NCBI GenBank assembly: GCA_031082155.1
Contig: JAVHLL010000003.1
Location: 16,621-80,620 of the forward strand
Source of the DNA: Thermodesulfovibrionales bacterium
Lineage (GTDB): Bacteria > Nitrospirota > Thermodesulfovibrionia > Thermodesulfovibrionales > SM23-35
Reading direction: 5' to 3'
Length of the DNA stretch: 64,000 nt
Position numbers and translations under genes: made by a program. Every line of letters starts with the position of its first letter. Position 1 is the stretch's first letter. Positions 44,689 through 53,920 of the stretch are shown in pieces. The notes below the pieces were generated by a model. It worked only from the letters and a program-made list of their open reading frames with translations. It did no database searches and was not told where the DNA came from.

Positions 44689-46110
44689 ATGGAAAAAGGC
44701 TGTACAGGAAAAGTTCTTGTGTTCAGTTCTAACAGCGAATTTGTCGCCTCGCTCTGTCAGATGCTTTCAAAAACAGAATACGCATCTCAGGGATACCATT
44801 CCTGGGACAAGGCTCTCGATGCGTTAAAAGAAAAAATATTTGATGTATTTCTTCTGGGGGCAGTGTTGCCGGACATGGACGGTATTGCGCTCCTCAGGGC
44901 AGCGATGAAGATCGATCCACACCTTACAGGCATCATGATCACGGGAGAGAACGAATTCAGCCTGTCTGTGGAAGCAATGCGGACCGGTGCGTTCGACTAT
45001 ATTAAAAAACCGTTTAAATTTGAGATACTCCTGTCCAAGATATCACGGGGCATCGAAGCGAAACGGATGCGAGAATCATGCGATATGTATCGGACAATTT
45101 TTGAAAACGGGGTCGAAGGGATTTATCTCATGGACGCAGGAGGAAGATATGTCGCAGCGAATGCTGCGCTTGCAGATCTTCTTGGGTATGAATCTCCTGA
45201 TGATCTCATGCGAAATATTACCAACGGTCATCAACAACTGTATGCAGACCCGGCGCATCATGCGGCAATGAACCGGCTGGTTTTGGAGGAAAGACTGATT
45301 TCAGATTTCGAAACCCGTATTTTTCGGAAAGACCGGAGTGTCATATGGGTTTCTGAAAATGTCCGGGCCGTATACGACCGGCACGGGAATCTTCAGTTTT
45401 TCCGTGGTTCGGTAACAAACGTCACGGGGAGAAACCAGGCGTTCCAGGCACTCCGTGAGAACGAAATGCGGTTCCGGTATACTGCAGAGAAAGCAGAGAG
45501 AGATAAAGACGCACTTCATGAAATAATCGATGAGATGTGCCAGTCGTATGCCGATCTCGAAGTATTATTCATGAGTTTTGTCCGTACCATGGTGATGACG
45601 ATTGACGAAAAGAGTCCCTGGCTGAAAGGCCATTCGATCCGCGTAGCGTCTTATGCAACGAAAATCGGGAAAGAAATAGGACTCGAAAACGAAAAGTTAA
45701 AGAAACTCCGGCTCGCAGCGCTTCTCCATGATATTGGAAAAGTATCAAATTGCGATGACCTTCTGAACAAACAGGGGAAGCTTTCGCAGGAGGAGTTCGC
45801 GAGAATAAAGAAAATCCCGGTACAGAGCGCCGGGATACTCAAGAGAGTAAAGCAATTGAATGATGTTATCCCGTTTATCAGGCACCACAACGAAAAAATA
45901 GACGGAAGCGGATATCCCGACGGGCTCAGGGGTGATCAGATACCGTTTATTTCGCGAATACTCCATGTCGCAGATTCATACGATTCCATGACGGCAGACA
46001 GACCTTACCGCAAGGCGCCAGGCAGAGAGTATGCGTTTGATGAACTGAAACGGCACAATAATATCCAGTTTGATGCCCAGGTGACAGAGGCGGCCTTAAA
46101 GGTGCTTTAA
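44689..46110 (+). CDS. HD-GYP protein with degenerate receiver and PAS domain
   Basis: A receiver-like domain (1-120) is followed by PAS (about 130-250) and an HD-GYP domain (about 295-470). The HD-GYP site is intact: LLHDIGK, HHNEKIDGSGYPDGL, so c-di-GMP (or cGAMP) breakdown is plausible. In the receiver, the phospho-Asp position is Gly (FLLGAVLPDMDG) and the N-terminal acidic pair is missing (VFSSNSE), so phosphorylation should not occur. A GGGGGG stretch precedes the ATG. Confidence 0.88.
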   Translation: MEKGCTGKVLVFSSNSEFVASLCQMLSKTEYASQGYHSWDKALDALKEKIFDVFLLGAVLPDMDGIALLRAAMKIDPHLTGIMITGENEFSLSVEAMRTGAFDYIKKPFKFEILLSKISRGIEAKRMRESCDMYRTIFENGVEGIYLMDAGGRYVAANAALADLLGYESPDDLMRNITNGHQQLYADPAHHAAMNRLVLEERLISDFETRIFRKDRSVIWVSENVRAVYDRHGNLQFFRGSVTNVTGRNQAFQALRENEMRFRYTAEKAERDKDALHEIIDEMCQSYADLEVLFMSFVRTMVMTIDEKSPWLKGHSIRVASYATKIGKEIGLENEKLKKLRLAALLHDIGKVSNCDDLLNKQGKLSQEEFARIKKIPVQSAGILKRVKQLNDVIPFIRHHNEKIDGSGYPDGLRGDQIPFISRILHVADSYDSMTADRPYRKAPGREYAFDELKRHNNIQFDAQVTEAALKVL

Positions 46111-46222
46111 GGGCAGATACAAATTTTTTCTTGCCTAACTCCTGTCCCTTGGGTAACCTGGTGTCTGCGAGTTGTGCCTTTGGTCGACTGTCTCCAGAAA
46201 AATCCGCTCCCCCTTGCTGATC

Positions 46223-46231
46223 TGGTATAAT
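46223..46231 (+). promoter_or_regulatory. Extended -10 promoter of proB
   Basis: TGG-TATAAT forms an extended -10 without a clear -35. Transcription would start near 46238 and give a 40-base leader. Confidence 0.5.
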
Positions 46232-46278
46232 CAAGAATTACAGAAGGCAGACTGATAAGCATGCGGAGGTAATTCAGC

Positions 46279-47376
46279 ATGAAAAGGCTGGTTGTGAAGA
46301 TCGGCAGCAATATCCTGGCTCACTCTGGGGAAGGCATTGACACAATGAGGATCTCTTCCCTTGCGCAGGATATTCACGTGCTCTATGAGAAAGGGTATGA
46401 GGTTCTTCTTGTTTCCTCCGGAGCGATTGCTGCGGGCATGGTGAAACTCGGACTGAAGGATAAGCCGAAGGACATAAAAGTGAAGCAGGCCGCAGCAGCG
46501 GTCGGCCAGAGCAGTCTTATGTGGGCCTATGAGAAGAGTTTCAGCGAGTATGATATGAAAGTGGCACAGGTACTGCTTACCCGCAATGACCTTTCGGACA
46601 GGAAACGCTATATCAATGCGAAGAACACACTCCTTGCCCTGCTTTCATATAAAATCACCGCGGTGATCAATGAGAATGATACCGTTGCTACCGATGAGAT
46701 AAAATTCGGAGACAATGATTATCTCGCCTCACTGGTTGCCGGTCTTGTCGAAGCCGAGAAACTGGTGATTCTTTCCGATGTGGACGGACTGTATACCGCA
46801 GACCCCAGGCAGAGCGCGGATGCCAGGATCATTGAATATGTCGAGGAGATAACGCCGGAGCTCGAAAGAAAAGCCAGCGGCGCGGGGAGCATCATTGGCA
46901 CAGGAGGCATGTATTCGAAGCTCCTCGCAGCAAAGAGGGCGATGAACTACGGTATTGTTGTGCATATTATGAGCGGCAGAAAGAAAGGATTGTTGTTGTC
47001 CGTTACCGAAGGCAAGCCTGCCGGGACTCTTTTTAAGCCGAAGCAGGAAAAGCTCTCATCCCGAAAAGGATGGATTGCGTACGGCAGTCGGTCCAAGGGG
47101 AATATCATTATAGATGACGGTGCGGTGAAGGCTCTCCTTGAAGGAGGCAAGAGTCTGCTTCCTTCAGGTATTCTTTCCGTGGAGGGGCACTTCGATATCG
47201 GCGACGCAGTCTCCTGCATTGACCTGAGAGGCTTGCGGATTGCGAAAGGTCTGACCAATTACTCGTCGTCAGAAACAGGAAAGATCAAGGGGAAAAAGAC
47301 GACGGAAATCGAAAAACTTCTCGGATATAAATACTCGGACGAGGTTATACACAGGGATAATCTCGTGGTGGTATAG
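46279..47376 (+). CDS. proB: Glutamate 5-kinase with PUA domain
   Basis: ProB carries out the first step of proline synthesis. The kinase domain shows VVKIGSNIL, VSSGAIAAGM, INENDTVATDEIKFGDND and SIIGTGGMYSKLLAA; the PUA domain follows from about residue 275 (LLEGGKSLLPSGI, SSSETGKIKG). Length 365 is typical. The usual neighbours obg and proA are absent here. GCGGAGG lies before the ATG. Confidence 0.96.
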   Translation: MKRLVVKIGSNILAHSGEGIDTMRISSLAQDIHVLYEKGYEVLLVSSGAIAAGMVKLGLKDKPKDIKVKQAAAAVGQSSLMWAYEKSFSEYDMKVAQVLLTRNDLSDRKRYINAKNTLLALLSYKITAVINENDTVATDEIKFGDNDYLASLVAGLVEAEKLVILSDVDGLYTADPRQSADARIIEYVEEITPELERKASGAGSIIGTGGMYSKLLAAKRAMNYGIVVHIMSGRKKGLLLSVTEGKPAGTLFKPKQEKLSSRKGWIAYGSRSKGNIIIDDGAVKALLEGGKSLLPSGILSVEGHFDIGDAVSCIDLRGLRIAKGLTNYSSSETGKIKGKKTTEIEKLLGYKYSDEVIHRDNLVVV

Positions 47377-47395
47377 CTCATGTTGTTCCGGTTAT

Positions 47396-47911
47396 TCATT
47401 TTTTCTCCAGATATTTCCGCATCCTGAGGAATAAATCAATACATGCCGTGTCCTGATAATCTCTGTAGGTGAACATAAGGGGCTGATAGGTGTTTTTCTG
47501 ATAAAGAAGCGTCACCTCGGCGTAAATCCCCTTCCCCAGATAGATACGGTGGGAATAATTTTTTGTCGAGGCGAGGACTACTCTGGGGAGGCAGAGATAT
47601 CCAGGGTCAAGATTAATGCTTCTTTTCCCGCCTGCAGAGAGTTTTTCCTCAATGCTGATGGTATGCAATTTTATATCGGCGAGAGCTCCCGGATCGACAG
47701 TATCTCTGAAGAATATGAACTGTCTGAATATCGGCCAGCCAAGCTCGTTTCTGTAATGGGAAGAATAATCCCATCGCACTGACGGGCTGATAAAAAGTAT
47801 TTCCCCGTAACTGTTTTTGAGGAGCGGACTTGCCTGGTCAAATATCTCCGGGCGGGAATAGAGTGTTCCGATAAAAAGCAATACAGGCTCAGGAGGGCGT
47901 ATTTTTCCCAT
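47396..47911 (-). CDS. DUF4416 family protein
   Basis: This 171-residue protein matches DUF4416: KPPEPVLLFIGTLYS-type start, then FISPSVRWDYSSHYRNELGWPI, FRDTVDPG, and LDPGYLCLPRVVLASTKNYSHRIYLGKGIYAEVTL. The function is not known. It is convergent with proB. Confidence 0.8.
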   Translation of the reverse strand: MGKIRPPEPVLLFIGTLYSRPEIFDQASPLLKNSYGEILFISPSVRWDYSSHYRNELGWPIFRQFIFFRDTVDPGALADIKLHTISIEEKLSAGGKRSINLDPGYLCLPRVVLASTKNYSHRIYLGKGIYAEVTLLYQKNTYQPLMFTYRDYQDTACIDLFLRMRKYLEKK

Positions 47912-47975
47912 GTAAGATTATACCTCTCTTGTGGTATCGATAAATTATACAGATCAAAGAATACTGAAGTGGGGG

Positions 47976-48509
47976 TTATCCGGGTTCATTCATGAACGCC
48001 CTGATTATCTGCACCACACGGGGAGAATTCCAGTCCGCAGGGCCTATCACTTTCTCTCTCAATATCCCCTTCTTGTCGATAAGGTATGTTTCCGGCACTC
48101 CGGTGAGCCCGAAGTTTCGGGCCGCAGACCCGTCGGGATTCGCATATACCGGAAGGGTATAGCGGTTGTCTCTCAGATAATCCGTTGCTCGGGGCAGGTT
48201 GTCTTTAAACAGCACGGTTACAATCCTGAACGATGTCTCTCCTGACAGGTTCTTCTGCAAGTTTTCAAGAGACGGCATTTCGTCTATGCACGACTCGCAC
48301 CATGTCGCCCAAAAGTTGACAAGGACGATTGAGCCTCTCAGGTCGGAGAGTTTCATAGTTCTGTTCTTCACGTCGATCAGTTCGAAATCAGGAACAGTCT
48401 CGCCGATGGAAACCGTCTCAGGAATATTGTGGTCCGACCGTGTGGCAAAAAAAAGTACGGCAAGAGCCGCCATAAGGATTGAAATAAGCAGTATTGATTT
48501 ATTTTTCAT
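47976..48509 (-). CDS. TlpA/ResA-like thiol-disulfide oxidoreductase
   Basis: An N-terminal membrane anchor (ILLISILMAALAVLFF) precedes a thioredoxin fold with FWATWCESCIDEMPSL; the CESC motif replaces the usual CGPC or CxPC. Typical TlpA/ResA features (FELIDVKNRTMKLSDLRGSIVLVNFW, GVPETYLIDKKG) are all present. It would act outside the membrane in haem or cytochrome maturation or redox control. It ends the clpC-adjacent minus-strand pair. Confidence 0.9.
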   Translation of the reverse strand: MKNKSILLISILMAALAVLFFATRSDHNIPETVSIGETVPDFELIDVKNRTMKLSDLRGSIVLVNFWATWCESCIDEMPSLENLQKNLSGETSFRIVTVLFKDNLPRATDYLRDNRYTLPVYANPDGSAARNFGLTGVPETYLIDKKGILREKVIGPADWNSPRVVQIIRAFMNEPG

Positions 48510-48547
48510 GGTGAAAAAATACCTTCCAGAACAAAAGAACGGGAATC

Positions 48548-50980
48548 TCAGACTACCGAGACAGCTTCCTCGGCTTCGATAAATTCAGGCCTGTCACCCT
48601 CGATCACGACATTTATCTTGTGAATGCCCCTGAACCTTCCTTTGAGAATTTCTTCAGAAAGGGTGTCTTCGATGACTTTCTGGACAGCCCTCCTCATCGG
48701 CCGGGCGCCGTATGCGGGTTGATAATAATGCTTGAGTATCCATTCTTTTACCTCTGTCGATACCTCAATAACCAGTTCCTGGTCGAGGAGCATATGATTT
48801 GTCTCTTCCACGAGCAGATCGATAATCGCAAGCAGATGATCCTTATCGAGGGGATGAAATACAACCGTCTCATCGACACGGTTCAGAAATTCAGGGTTGA
48901 AGGTCTTCTTGAGTTCGTTCAGTACGTTGTCTTTAATTTTATCGTGCAGAATATCAGATACATTGAGCTGAAATCCCAACGGTGTGGCTTTCTCGATCAT
49001 CCGTGCGCCGAGGTTAGAAGTCATGATGATGACCGTATTCCTAAAGTCTACCTTTCTCCCGAAATTGTCGGTAAGCACCCCTTCGTCGAGCACCTGAAGC
49101 AGGATGTTGAAGACATCCGGATGGGCTTTTTCGATCTCGTCAAAGAGGACGACGGAATAAGGTTTCTTCCGTATCTTTTCCGTCAGCTGCCCGCCTTCTT
49201 CATATCCGACGTATCCCGGAGGGGCGCCTGTCAAGCGTGAAACATTGAACCGTTCCATATATTCAGACATATCGATCTTTACCAGCGATGTCTCGTCATT
49301 GAACAGGAACCATGCAAGAGCCCGTGCAAGTTCGGTCTTTCCTACACCGGTCGGCCCGAGGAAGAAGAATGAACCGATCGGTTTCTTATTCGATTTAAGT
49401 CCTGCCCGCGACCTTCTGATAGCCCGTGAAACAGCCCTGATCGCTTCATCCTGCCCAACAATTCTCTTGTGCAGGTTTTCCTCCATCATGATAAGCTTCT
49501 CCGATTCTTTCTCCTCGATCTTCGAGAGAGGGATACCGGTCATCTTCGAAACCGTATATTCAATGTCCTCGGCGTTTACGACAGGGACTTCCTTGTTCAG
49601 ATTCTCAAGCCATTGATTGTGGATCTCCTCGTGGAGTCTTTTCAGCCGTTCTTCCTCTATGCGGAGGGAGGAAGCCTTTTCGAGGTCATGGAGCTTGATA
49701 TAGAGATTCTTCTCTTTGGAAAATCTCTTGATATCGGTCTCGATCTCCTTCAGCTCATGCGGAGGTTTATACCGTTTCAGTTTGATCCGCGAACCGGTCT
49801 CATCGATCACATCAATAGCTTTGTCCGGCAGGTATCTGTCGGAGATATATCTGTCCGAAAGCCGGGCGGCAACCTCTATCGCATCTTCATCTATTCTTAC
49901 CTTATGGAAGGATTCATATCTGGTCTTCAGCCCGTGCAATATCATGATGGTATTCTCTATATTCGGCGGCTGGACAGAAACGGGCTGGAACCTCCGTTCG
50001 AGCGCGCCGTCTTTTTCAATATGTTTTCTGTATTCATCCGGTGTGGTCGCGCCGATACACTGGATCTCGCCTCGGGAAAGCGCTGGCTTCAGCATACTCG
50101 ATGCATCGACCGAACCTTCTGCCGCACCTGCGCCGATGAGGGTATGGAGTTCGTCTATAAAAAGGATGATGTTGTCGGATTGTACGATTTCCTTCATCAC
50201 AATCTTGAGCCGCTCTTCGAACTGACCTCTGTATTTTGTCCCTGCAATGAGGGCGCCGAGGTCGAGTGAGATGATGCGCTTGCCGAGGAGGCTTTCGGGG
50301 ATGTTCCCTGACATTATATTCTGGGCAAGGCCTTCAACGATCGCAGTTTTTCCGACACCGGGCTCGCCGATAATGACCGGATTGTTCTTAATCCTCCTGC
50401 CGAGAATCTGGATAAGCCGCTCGATCTCGTCTTCCCTGCAGATTACTGGATCGAGCTTCCCTTCTTTCGCGAGGAGCGTGAGGTCCCTGCCAAACTCATC
50501 AAGGGCTGGTGTCGTGCTCCTCTTGTCTTTCGTCTGGGTGTGTGCCCTGATCGAAAAGTTAATCGTGAGCTGGCGGGCGCCGAGGAGGTTCGCACCGAAA
50601 CTCCGGAGTATCTTTCCCCCGATCCCTTCTTCTTCGCGGACAAGGCCGAGAAAGATATGTTCACTCCCGATATAATTGTGCCCAAGAAGCCGTGCTTCCT
50701 CAACAGCGAGTTCAAGGACTTTTTTCGCACGGGGTGTAAACGGAATATCTCCGAAAGTCATCAGGTTTGTCCCCTGAGGCAGGTTTCTTTCGATCTCCAT
50801 CCGGACCTCGTCCGGGGTGATCCCCATCCTCTTCAGGATGGCCAGCGGGAGGCCGTCTTCTTCTTTCAGAACTGCGAGGAGGAGGTGCTCTGTGCCGAGA
50901 TAATCATTCTGGCGTTTTTCTGCTTCCTCTTTCGCATAGATGATTACTTTTCTCCCACGCTCGGTAAACTTCTCAAACAT
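48548..50980 (-). CDS. clpC: ATP-dependent Clp protease ATPase subunit ClpC
   Basis: The AAA+ unfoldase has an N-terminal Clp repeat domain, AAA-1 Walker [10 protein letters not shown], a UVR/middle segment (about 415-475), AAA-2 Walker [10 protein letters not shown], and the ClpP-binding C-terminal region. Length 810 is typical. It should form the ClpCP protease; ClpP is not in the window and neither are CtsR/McsAB. A sigma-70 promoter lies directly upstream. Confidence 0.96.
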   Translation of the reverse strand: MFEKFTERGRKVIIYAKEEAEKRQNDYLGTEHLLLAVLKEEDGLPLAILKRMGITPDEVRMEIERNLPQGTNLMTFGDIPFTPRAKKVLELAVEEARLLGHNYIGSEHIFLGLVREEEGIGGKILRSFGANLLGARQLTINFSIRAHTQTKDKRSTTPALDEFGRDLTLLAKEGKLDPVICREDEIERLIQILGRRIKNNPVIIGEPGVGKTAIVEGLAQNIMSGNIPESLLGKRIISLDLGALIAGTKYRGQFEERLKIVMKEIVQSDNIILFIDELHTLIGAGAAEGSVDASSMLKPALSRGEIQCIGATTPDEYRKHIEKDGALERRFQPVSVQPPNIENTIMILHGLKTRYESFHKVRIDEDAIEVAARLSDRYISDRYLPDKAIDVIDETGSRIKLKRYKPPHELKEIETDIKRFSKEKNLYIKLHDLEKASSLRIEEERLKRLHEEIHNQWLENLNKEVPVVNAEDIEYTVSKMTGIPLSKIEEKESEKLIMMEENLHKRIVGQDEAIRAVSRAIRRSRAGLKSNKKPIGSFFFLGPTGVGKTELARALAWFLFNDETSLVKIDMSEYMERFNVSRLTGAPPGYVGYEEGGQLTEKIRKKPYSVVLFDEIEKAHPDVFNILLQVLDEGVLTDNFGRKVDFRNTVIIMTSNLGARMIEKATPLGFQLNVSDILHDKIKDNVLNELKKTFNPEFLNRVDETVVFHPLDKDHLLAIIDLLVEETNHMLLDQELVIEVSTEVKEWILKHYYQPAYGARPMRRAVQKVIEDTLSEEILKGRFRGIHKINVVIEGDRPEFIEAEEAVSVV

Positions 50981-51017
50981 GCTATTTTCCTTATAGTTAG
51001 TTAGTCTCTAATTCAAA

Positions 51018-51046
51018 TGATACTTATTTTTCGGGGTGATTGTCAA
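51018..51046 (-). promoter_or_regulatory. Sigma-70 promoter of clpC
   Basis: On the minus strand TTGACA (51046-51041), a 17-base spacer and TATCAT (51023-51018) give a strong match, about 40 bases before the clpC ATG. Confidence 0.65.
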
Positions 51047-51144
51047 CAAACATATTGACATGATTTTATGCGGAATACTTTGTAACAGAGAGAGAATAAT
51101 GATAAGATTACCTTAGCTGCAGACAGGAAAAAATTTGTGCGTGA

Positions 51145-51309
51145 ATGAAAAAGGAACAGCAAACAAAGAAACGAAAAGAAAAGGACAAAAAATTATCTGA
51201 AACCTCTTCAACAGGGGTTCTCAATATCTGTTCGAATGCCTCCTGCCGTCTGAGAAAAGCAGGATGCATGGGTTTCGAGGGATGTCCGGGATATAAGGCA
51301 CGGGCATGA
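51145..51309 (+). CDS. Small Cys-rich protein, unknown
   Basis: This 54-residue ORF is missing from the supplied track. It has a Lys-rich N-terminus and a Cys-rich half with ICSNASC and AGCMGFEGCPGYK. The stop codon overlaps the ATG of the flavoprotein gene (ATGA), and the four spaced Cys could bind a metal or cluster. An AGGAAA is 14 bases upstream, which is far. The context with a selenium-associated flavoprotein is suggestive only. Confidence 0.55.
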   Translation: MKKEQQTKKRKEKDKKLSETSSTGVLNICSNASCRLRKAGCMGFEGCPGYKARA

Positions 51310-52430
51310 AGAAGCACCTTGTCCTTGTTGGCGGTGGTCATGCCCACCTCGCCGCTCTAATGAAACTGAGGGATTACACCGACAAGGGACACAGGGTAAC
51401 CCTGATTAGCCCTTCAGCCTATCATTATTATTCCGGTATGGGTCCGGGGATGTTGTCCGGGTTCTATGAGCCCGCAGAGATACGGTTCCATATCAGCAAG
51501 ATGGCAGAAGCCCGCGGAGCTTCTTTTATGGCAGACCCGGTCATCAGGATAGACCCCGCGAAGAGGATGCTCATGCTGCAGTCAGGCGCGCGGGTCCGGT
51601 ACGATGTCGTATCTTTCAATATCGGGAGCGGTATCCGGATAGATGACATCGTGCTTTCCGGGCGAAATGTTTTTCCCGTGAAACCTATCGAGAACCTTCT
51701 GAGAGCAAGAGAGTATATTCTGGAAGTGTTCAAAAAAAGAACTGCACACATACTCATCGCCGGTGGCGGACCAGCAGGGCTTGAAATATCGGCGAATGTC
51801 TGGAGACTCATGCATGAGAACGGACTCACCGGGGAGCTTACCGTACTCTGCGGGGGGAGGATGCTGGAACATTTCCCAAACGCGGCACGAACCATAGCAT
51901 TGAAGTCACTCAGGGAACGGGGCATCACAGTCCTCGAAAACGTTTCCCTCCGGTCACTGGAAAACGGCAAAGCAACATTCACTGACGGCAAAACGACTGA
52001 CTGCGACGTTGCGTTTCTCGCTACCGGCACAAAACCGCCGTTCATTTTTCATGAATCCGGTCTCGAAACCGGTCAGGATAAGGGACTGCTGGTGAATGCC
52101 TGTCTCCAGAGTGTCTCATACCCTGAGATATTTGGCGGAGGTGACTGCATCAGTCTCCGGAACCACCCCCTTCCGAAGGTGGGAGTGCATGCGGTAAAGG
52201 AAAGCAGCATCCTGTATCACAACCTTTACGCAATGCTTGAAGGAGGAGAACTGATGAAATACAGACCCCAAAAGAACTACCTGCTGATCTTCAATCTTGG
52301 AAATGGGAGAGGGTTGCTCTGGAGGCAGTCTTTTGTGACAAACGGCAGAGCAGCTTTCTGGCTGAAGAATTATATCGACAGGAAGTTTATGCGGAAATTT
52401 CAGGTTTCGGGTGAACTTGAAGAGAAGTGA
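51306..52430 (+). CDS. FAD/NAD(P)-dependent oxidoreductase, Nterm-to-SelD type
   Basis: The 374-residue flavoprotein has a FAD-binding GGGHAHLAAL at residue 8 and a second dinucleotide site AGGGPAGLEIS, the pattern of the oxidoreductase domain often fused to selenide water dikinase (SelD). Here it stands alone without the SelD domain. No membrane-binding or redox-active Cys pair was obvious. It overlaps the upstream Cys-rich ORF and is 12 bases before the probable selenoprotein gene, so the three are likely one operon. A role in selenium or sulfur redox chemistry is an inference. Confidence 0.8.
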   Translation: MKKHLVLVGGGHAHLAALMKLRDYTDKGHRVTLISPSAYHYYSGMGPGMLSGFYEPAEIRFHISKMAEARGASFMADPVIRIDPAKRMLMLQSGARVRYDVVSFNIGSGIRIDDIVLSGRNVFPVKPIENLLRAREYILEVFKKRTAHILIAGGGPAGLEISANVWRLMHENGLTGELTVLCGGRMLEHFPNAARTIALKSLRERGITVLENVSLRSLENGKATFTDGKTTDCDVAFLATGTKPPFIFHESGLETGQDKGLLVNACLQSVSYPEIFGGGDCISLRNHPLPKVGVHAVKESSILYHNLYAMLEGGELMKYRPQKNYLLIFNLGNGRGLLWRQSFVTNGRAAFWLKNYIDRKFMRKFQVSGELEEK

Positions 52431-52442
52431 GAGGGAATACCT

Positions 52443-53282
52443 GTGGGTATATTGAACTATTTTAAGCCTGTTTCCGTAATGACCGCGGAGGAGGTAAGGG
52501 AATTCCTGAAAAAGAGAAATCCGGGAGAGTACAATCTCGTTGACGTGCGGCAACCCGCTGAATATGAAAAGGAACATATCCCCGGCTCACAGCTCATTCC
52601 CCTCGGAGAACTTCGCGAACGCATCAATGAGATTGATCCATCCAAACCCACGATCGCCTATTGAGCGGCAGGTGTCCGCAGCCGTGCTGCTGCATCGACG
52701 CTGAAAGAAGAGGGGTTTGACAAGGTCTACAGCATGGAAGGGGGCATCCGTGCCTGGGGCGGCCTTCTCGCCGAAGGGGCTCCTGAAGCCGGCATGGCCT
52801 ACTTCCCTGATACCGCCGGACCAAAGGAGATGATCGGCCTCGCATGGATACTTGAAGAAGGCTCACGGAGATTCTATTCAGAACTTGCCGGCATACTGAA
52901 GGATGAAGAGGGAATTGCAATATTCCACGATCTGACCGCTGCTGAAGAACAGCATAAGACATCTCTCATGGATTTATTGCAGGACATCTCAGGAGAAGAA
53001 ACCGCAGAGGATATCCCCGGTTCTCTTGCAGGACCGGATGAAATCGGAGATGTCATGGAGGGCGGGATGCGCGTTAGCCAGGCGCTGCGCTGGACCGAGG
53101 GAAAACCGCTGGAGAGGATACTCGAGTTTGCGATCTCCCTTGAGTCGAATGCGTATGATCTCTACATTAAAATGGGGCGCAGGGTAAGGGATGAAAAATC
53201 AAAAAAAGTGTTTGCCATGCTTGGAGAAGAGGAGAAACGGCATCTCGGAAAACTGGCTTCCCTACTTGAACGGAAGCTATAG
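52443..53282 (+). CDS. Probable selenoprotein: rhodanese-ferritin-like fusion (in-frame TGA = Sec74)
   Basis: Reading straight through the TGA at 52662 gives one 279-residue protein. Residues 1-110 are a rhodanese domain (NLVDVRQPAEYEKEHIPGSQLIP, then MEGGIRAWGG). The TGA falls exactly where the catalytic Cys belongs: PTIAY-U-AAGVRS, matching CxxGxRS. Residues 125-279 form a ferritin/rubrerythrin-like four-helix domain with diiron ligands EEGSRRFY, AAEEQHK, SLESNAYD and GEEEKRH. Frame and conservation continue on both sides, and a SECIS-like hairpin follows. The other reading is a TGC to TGA nonsense mutation that makes a pseudogene. Gene callers split it as 52443-52664 and 52734-53282. Confidence 0.8.
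52671..52702 (+). promoter_or_regulatory. SECIS-like hairpin downstream of the in-frame TGA
   Basis: A lower stem GGTGTC/GACGCT (with G-T pairs), a small internal loop, an upper stem GCAGC/GCTGC and a six-base loop CGTGCT can fold from 52671 to 52702. The loop starts 18 bases after the TGA and has G in its second position, as bacterial SECIS elements do. Alternative folds of the same stretch (AGCGGCA/TGCTGCT) exist. Confidence 0.55.
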
Positions 53283-53364
53283 GAGTCAGAGCTTCAATGC
53301 ACGGGAGAAATATCCGTCATTGAAGGCACATTGCGGTTTATGGTATTTTATATATCTTGATTAA

Positions 53365-53438
53365 TGGGGAGTCGTCCAGAGGCAGGACGGCAGACTCTGG
53401 ATCTGCTTACAGGGGTTCGAATCCTCTCTCCCCAGCCA
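53365..53438 (+). tRNA. tRNA-Gln (anticodon CTG)
   Basis: The acceptor arm TGGGGAG pairs with CTCCCCA before GCCA. The anticodon arm GCAGA-CTCTGGA-TCTGC gives CTG (Gln, CAG). The T-arm AGGGGTTCGAATCCTCT is normal. CCA is encoded. Confidence 0.95.
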
Positions 53439-53448
53439 AGTAAGTCAG

Positions 53449-53507
53449 AGTGTAGAGTGAAAAGTTATAAATTAAGAGTTGAAGAGGATAACTTTTCACT
53501 CTACACT
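53449..53507. repeat. 20-bp perfect inverted repeat between two tRNA genes
   Basis: AGTGTAGAGTGAAAAGTTAT (53449-53468) and its exact complement (53488-53507) flank a 19-base purine-rich loop. The hairpin could help separate tRNA-Gln and tRNA-Glu in a common transcript or be a small mobile repeat. Confidence 0.7.
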
Positions 53508-53533
53508 TTCAACCTTTTCACTTTTGTCGGATT

Positions 53534-53609
53534 GGTCCCATCGTCTAGAGGCCTAGGACGTGGCCCTCTCAAGGCTAAAACACGGGTTCGAATCCCGTTG
53601 GGACCGCCA
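53534..53609 (+). tRNA. tRNA-Glu (anticodon CTC)
   Basis: The acceptor arm GGTCCCA pairs with TGGGACC before GCCA. The anticodon loop CTCTCAA gives CTC (Glu, GAG). D-arm and T-arm (CGGGTTCGAATCCCG) are normal. CCA is encoded. Confidence 0.95.
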
Positions 53610-53784
53610 ATTAAATCTGCATAGGTCAATTATATTCTTTTCATCAAAGAGTCATTGAAGTTATAGTAACAGTATTAAAAAGCCGCGGTGCATGCAAATT
53701 GCGAGCAATTTTAAGACCTCATGAAACTGTGTGATACTCTAAGATACTTCATAACTGCTTGATTTTAATGAATAAACTTACCAT

Positions 53785-53868
53785 GCGAGAGTGACGGAAC
53801 TGGAAGACGCGCTGGACTTAGGACTCGCCGGCAGAACCTTGTGGGTTGAACGCCCTTGGTCAGTCTAC
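53785..53868 (+). pseudogene. Decayed partial copy of tRNA-Leu(TAG)
   Basis: The first 39 bases match the tRNA-Leu at 25115 with only two changes, through the anticodon loop CTTAGGA. After that the sequence diverges; neither the anticodon stem nor the acceptor stem can close and there is no CCA end. The flanking CCAT before the copy is also shared. It is probably a remnant of a duplicated or recombined tRNA gene. Confidence 0.75.
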
Positions 53869-53920
53869 TGGGGAATTTTTCCCGGATATACTTCAGGATA
53901 GTATAGCGGGGAGGAGAAAA

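Noticed and set aside
49469-50269. 266-residue plus-strand ORF
   Set aside because: It is antisense to clpC, a fully conserved gene.
52734-53282. Separate ferritin-like gene with its own start
   Set aside because: The ATG at 52734 falls within the rhodanese fold (SMEGGIRAWGG) and has no ribosome-binding site, so it is the continuation of the TGA-containing gene.
25115-53868. A 28.7-kb genomic island bounded by tRNA-Leu and its remnant
   Set aside because: The interval is full of housekeeping genes (fabF, scpB, proB, clpC), has no integrase, and the repeated half is the 5' part of the tRNA.
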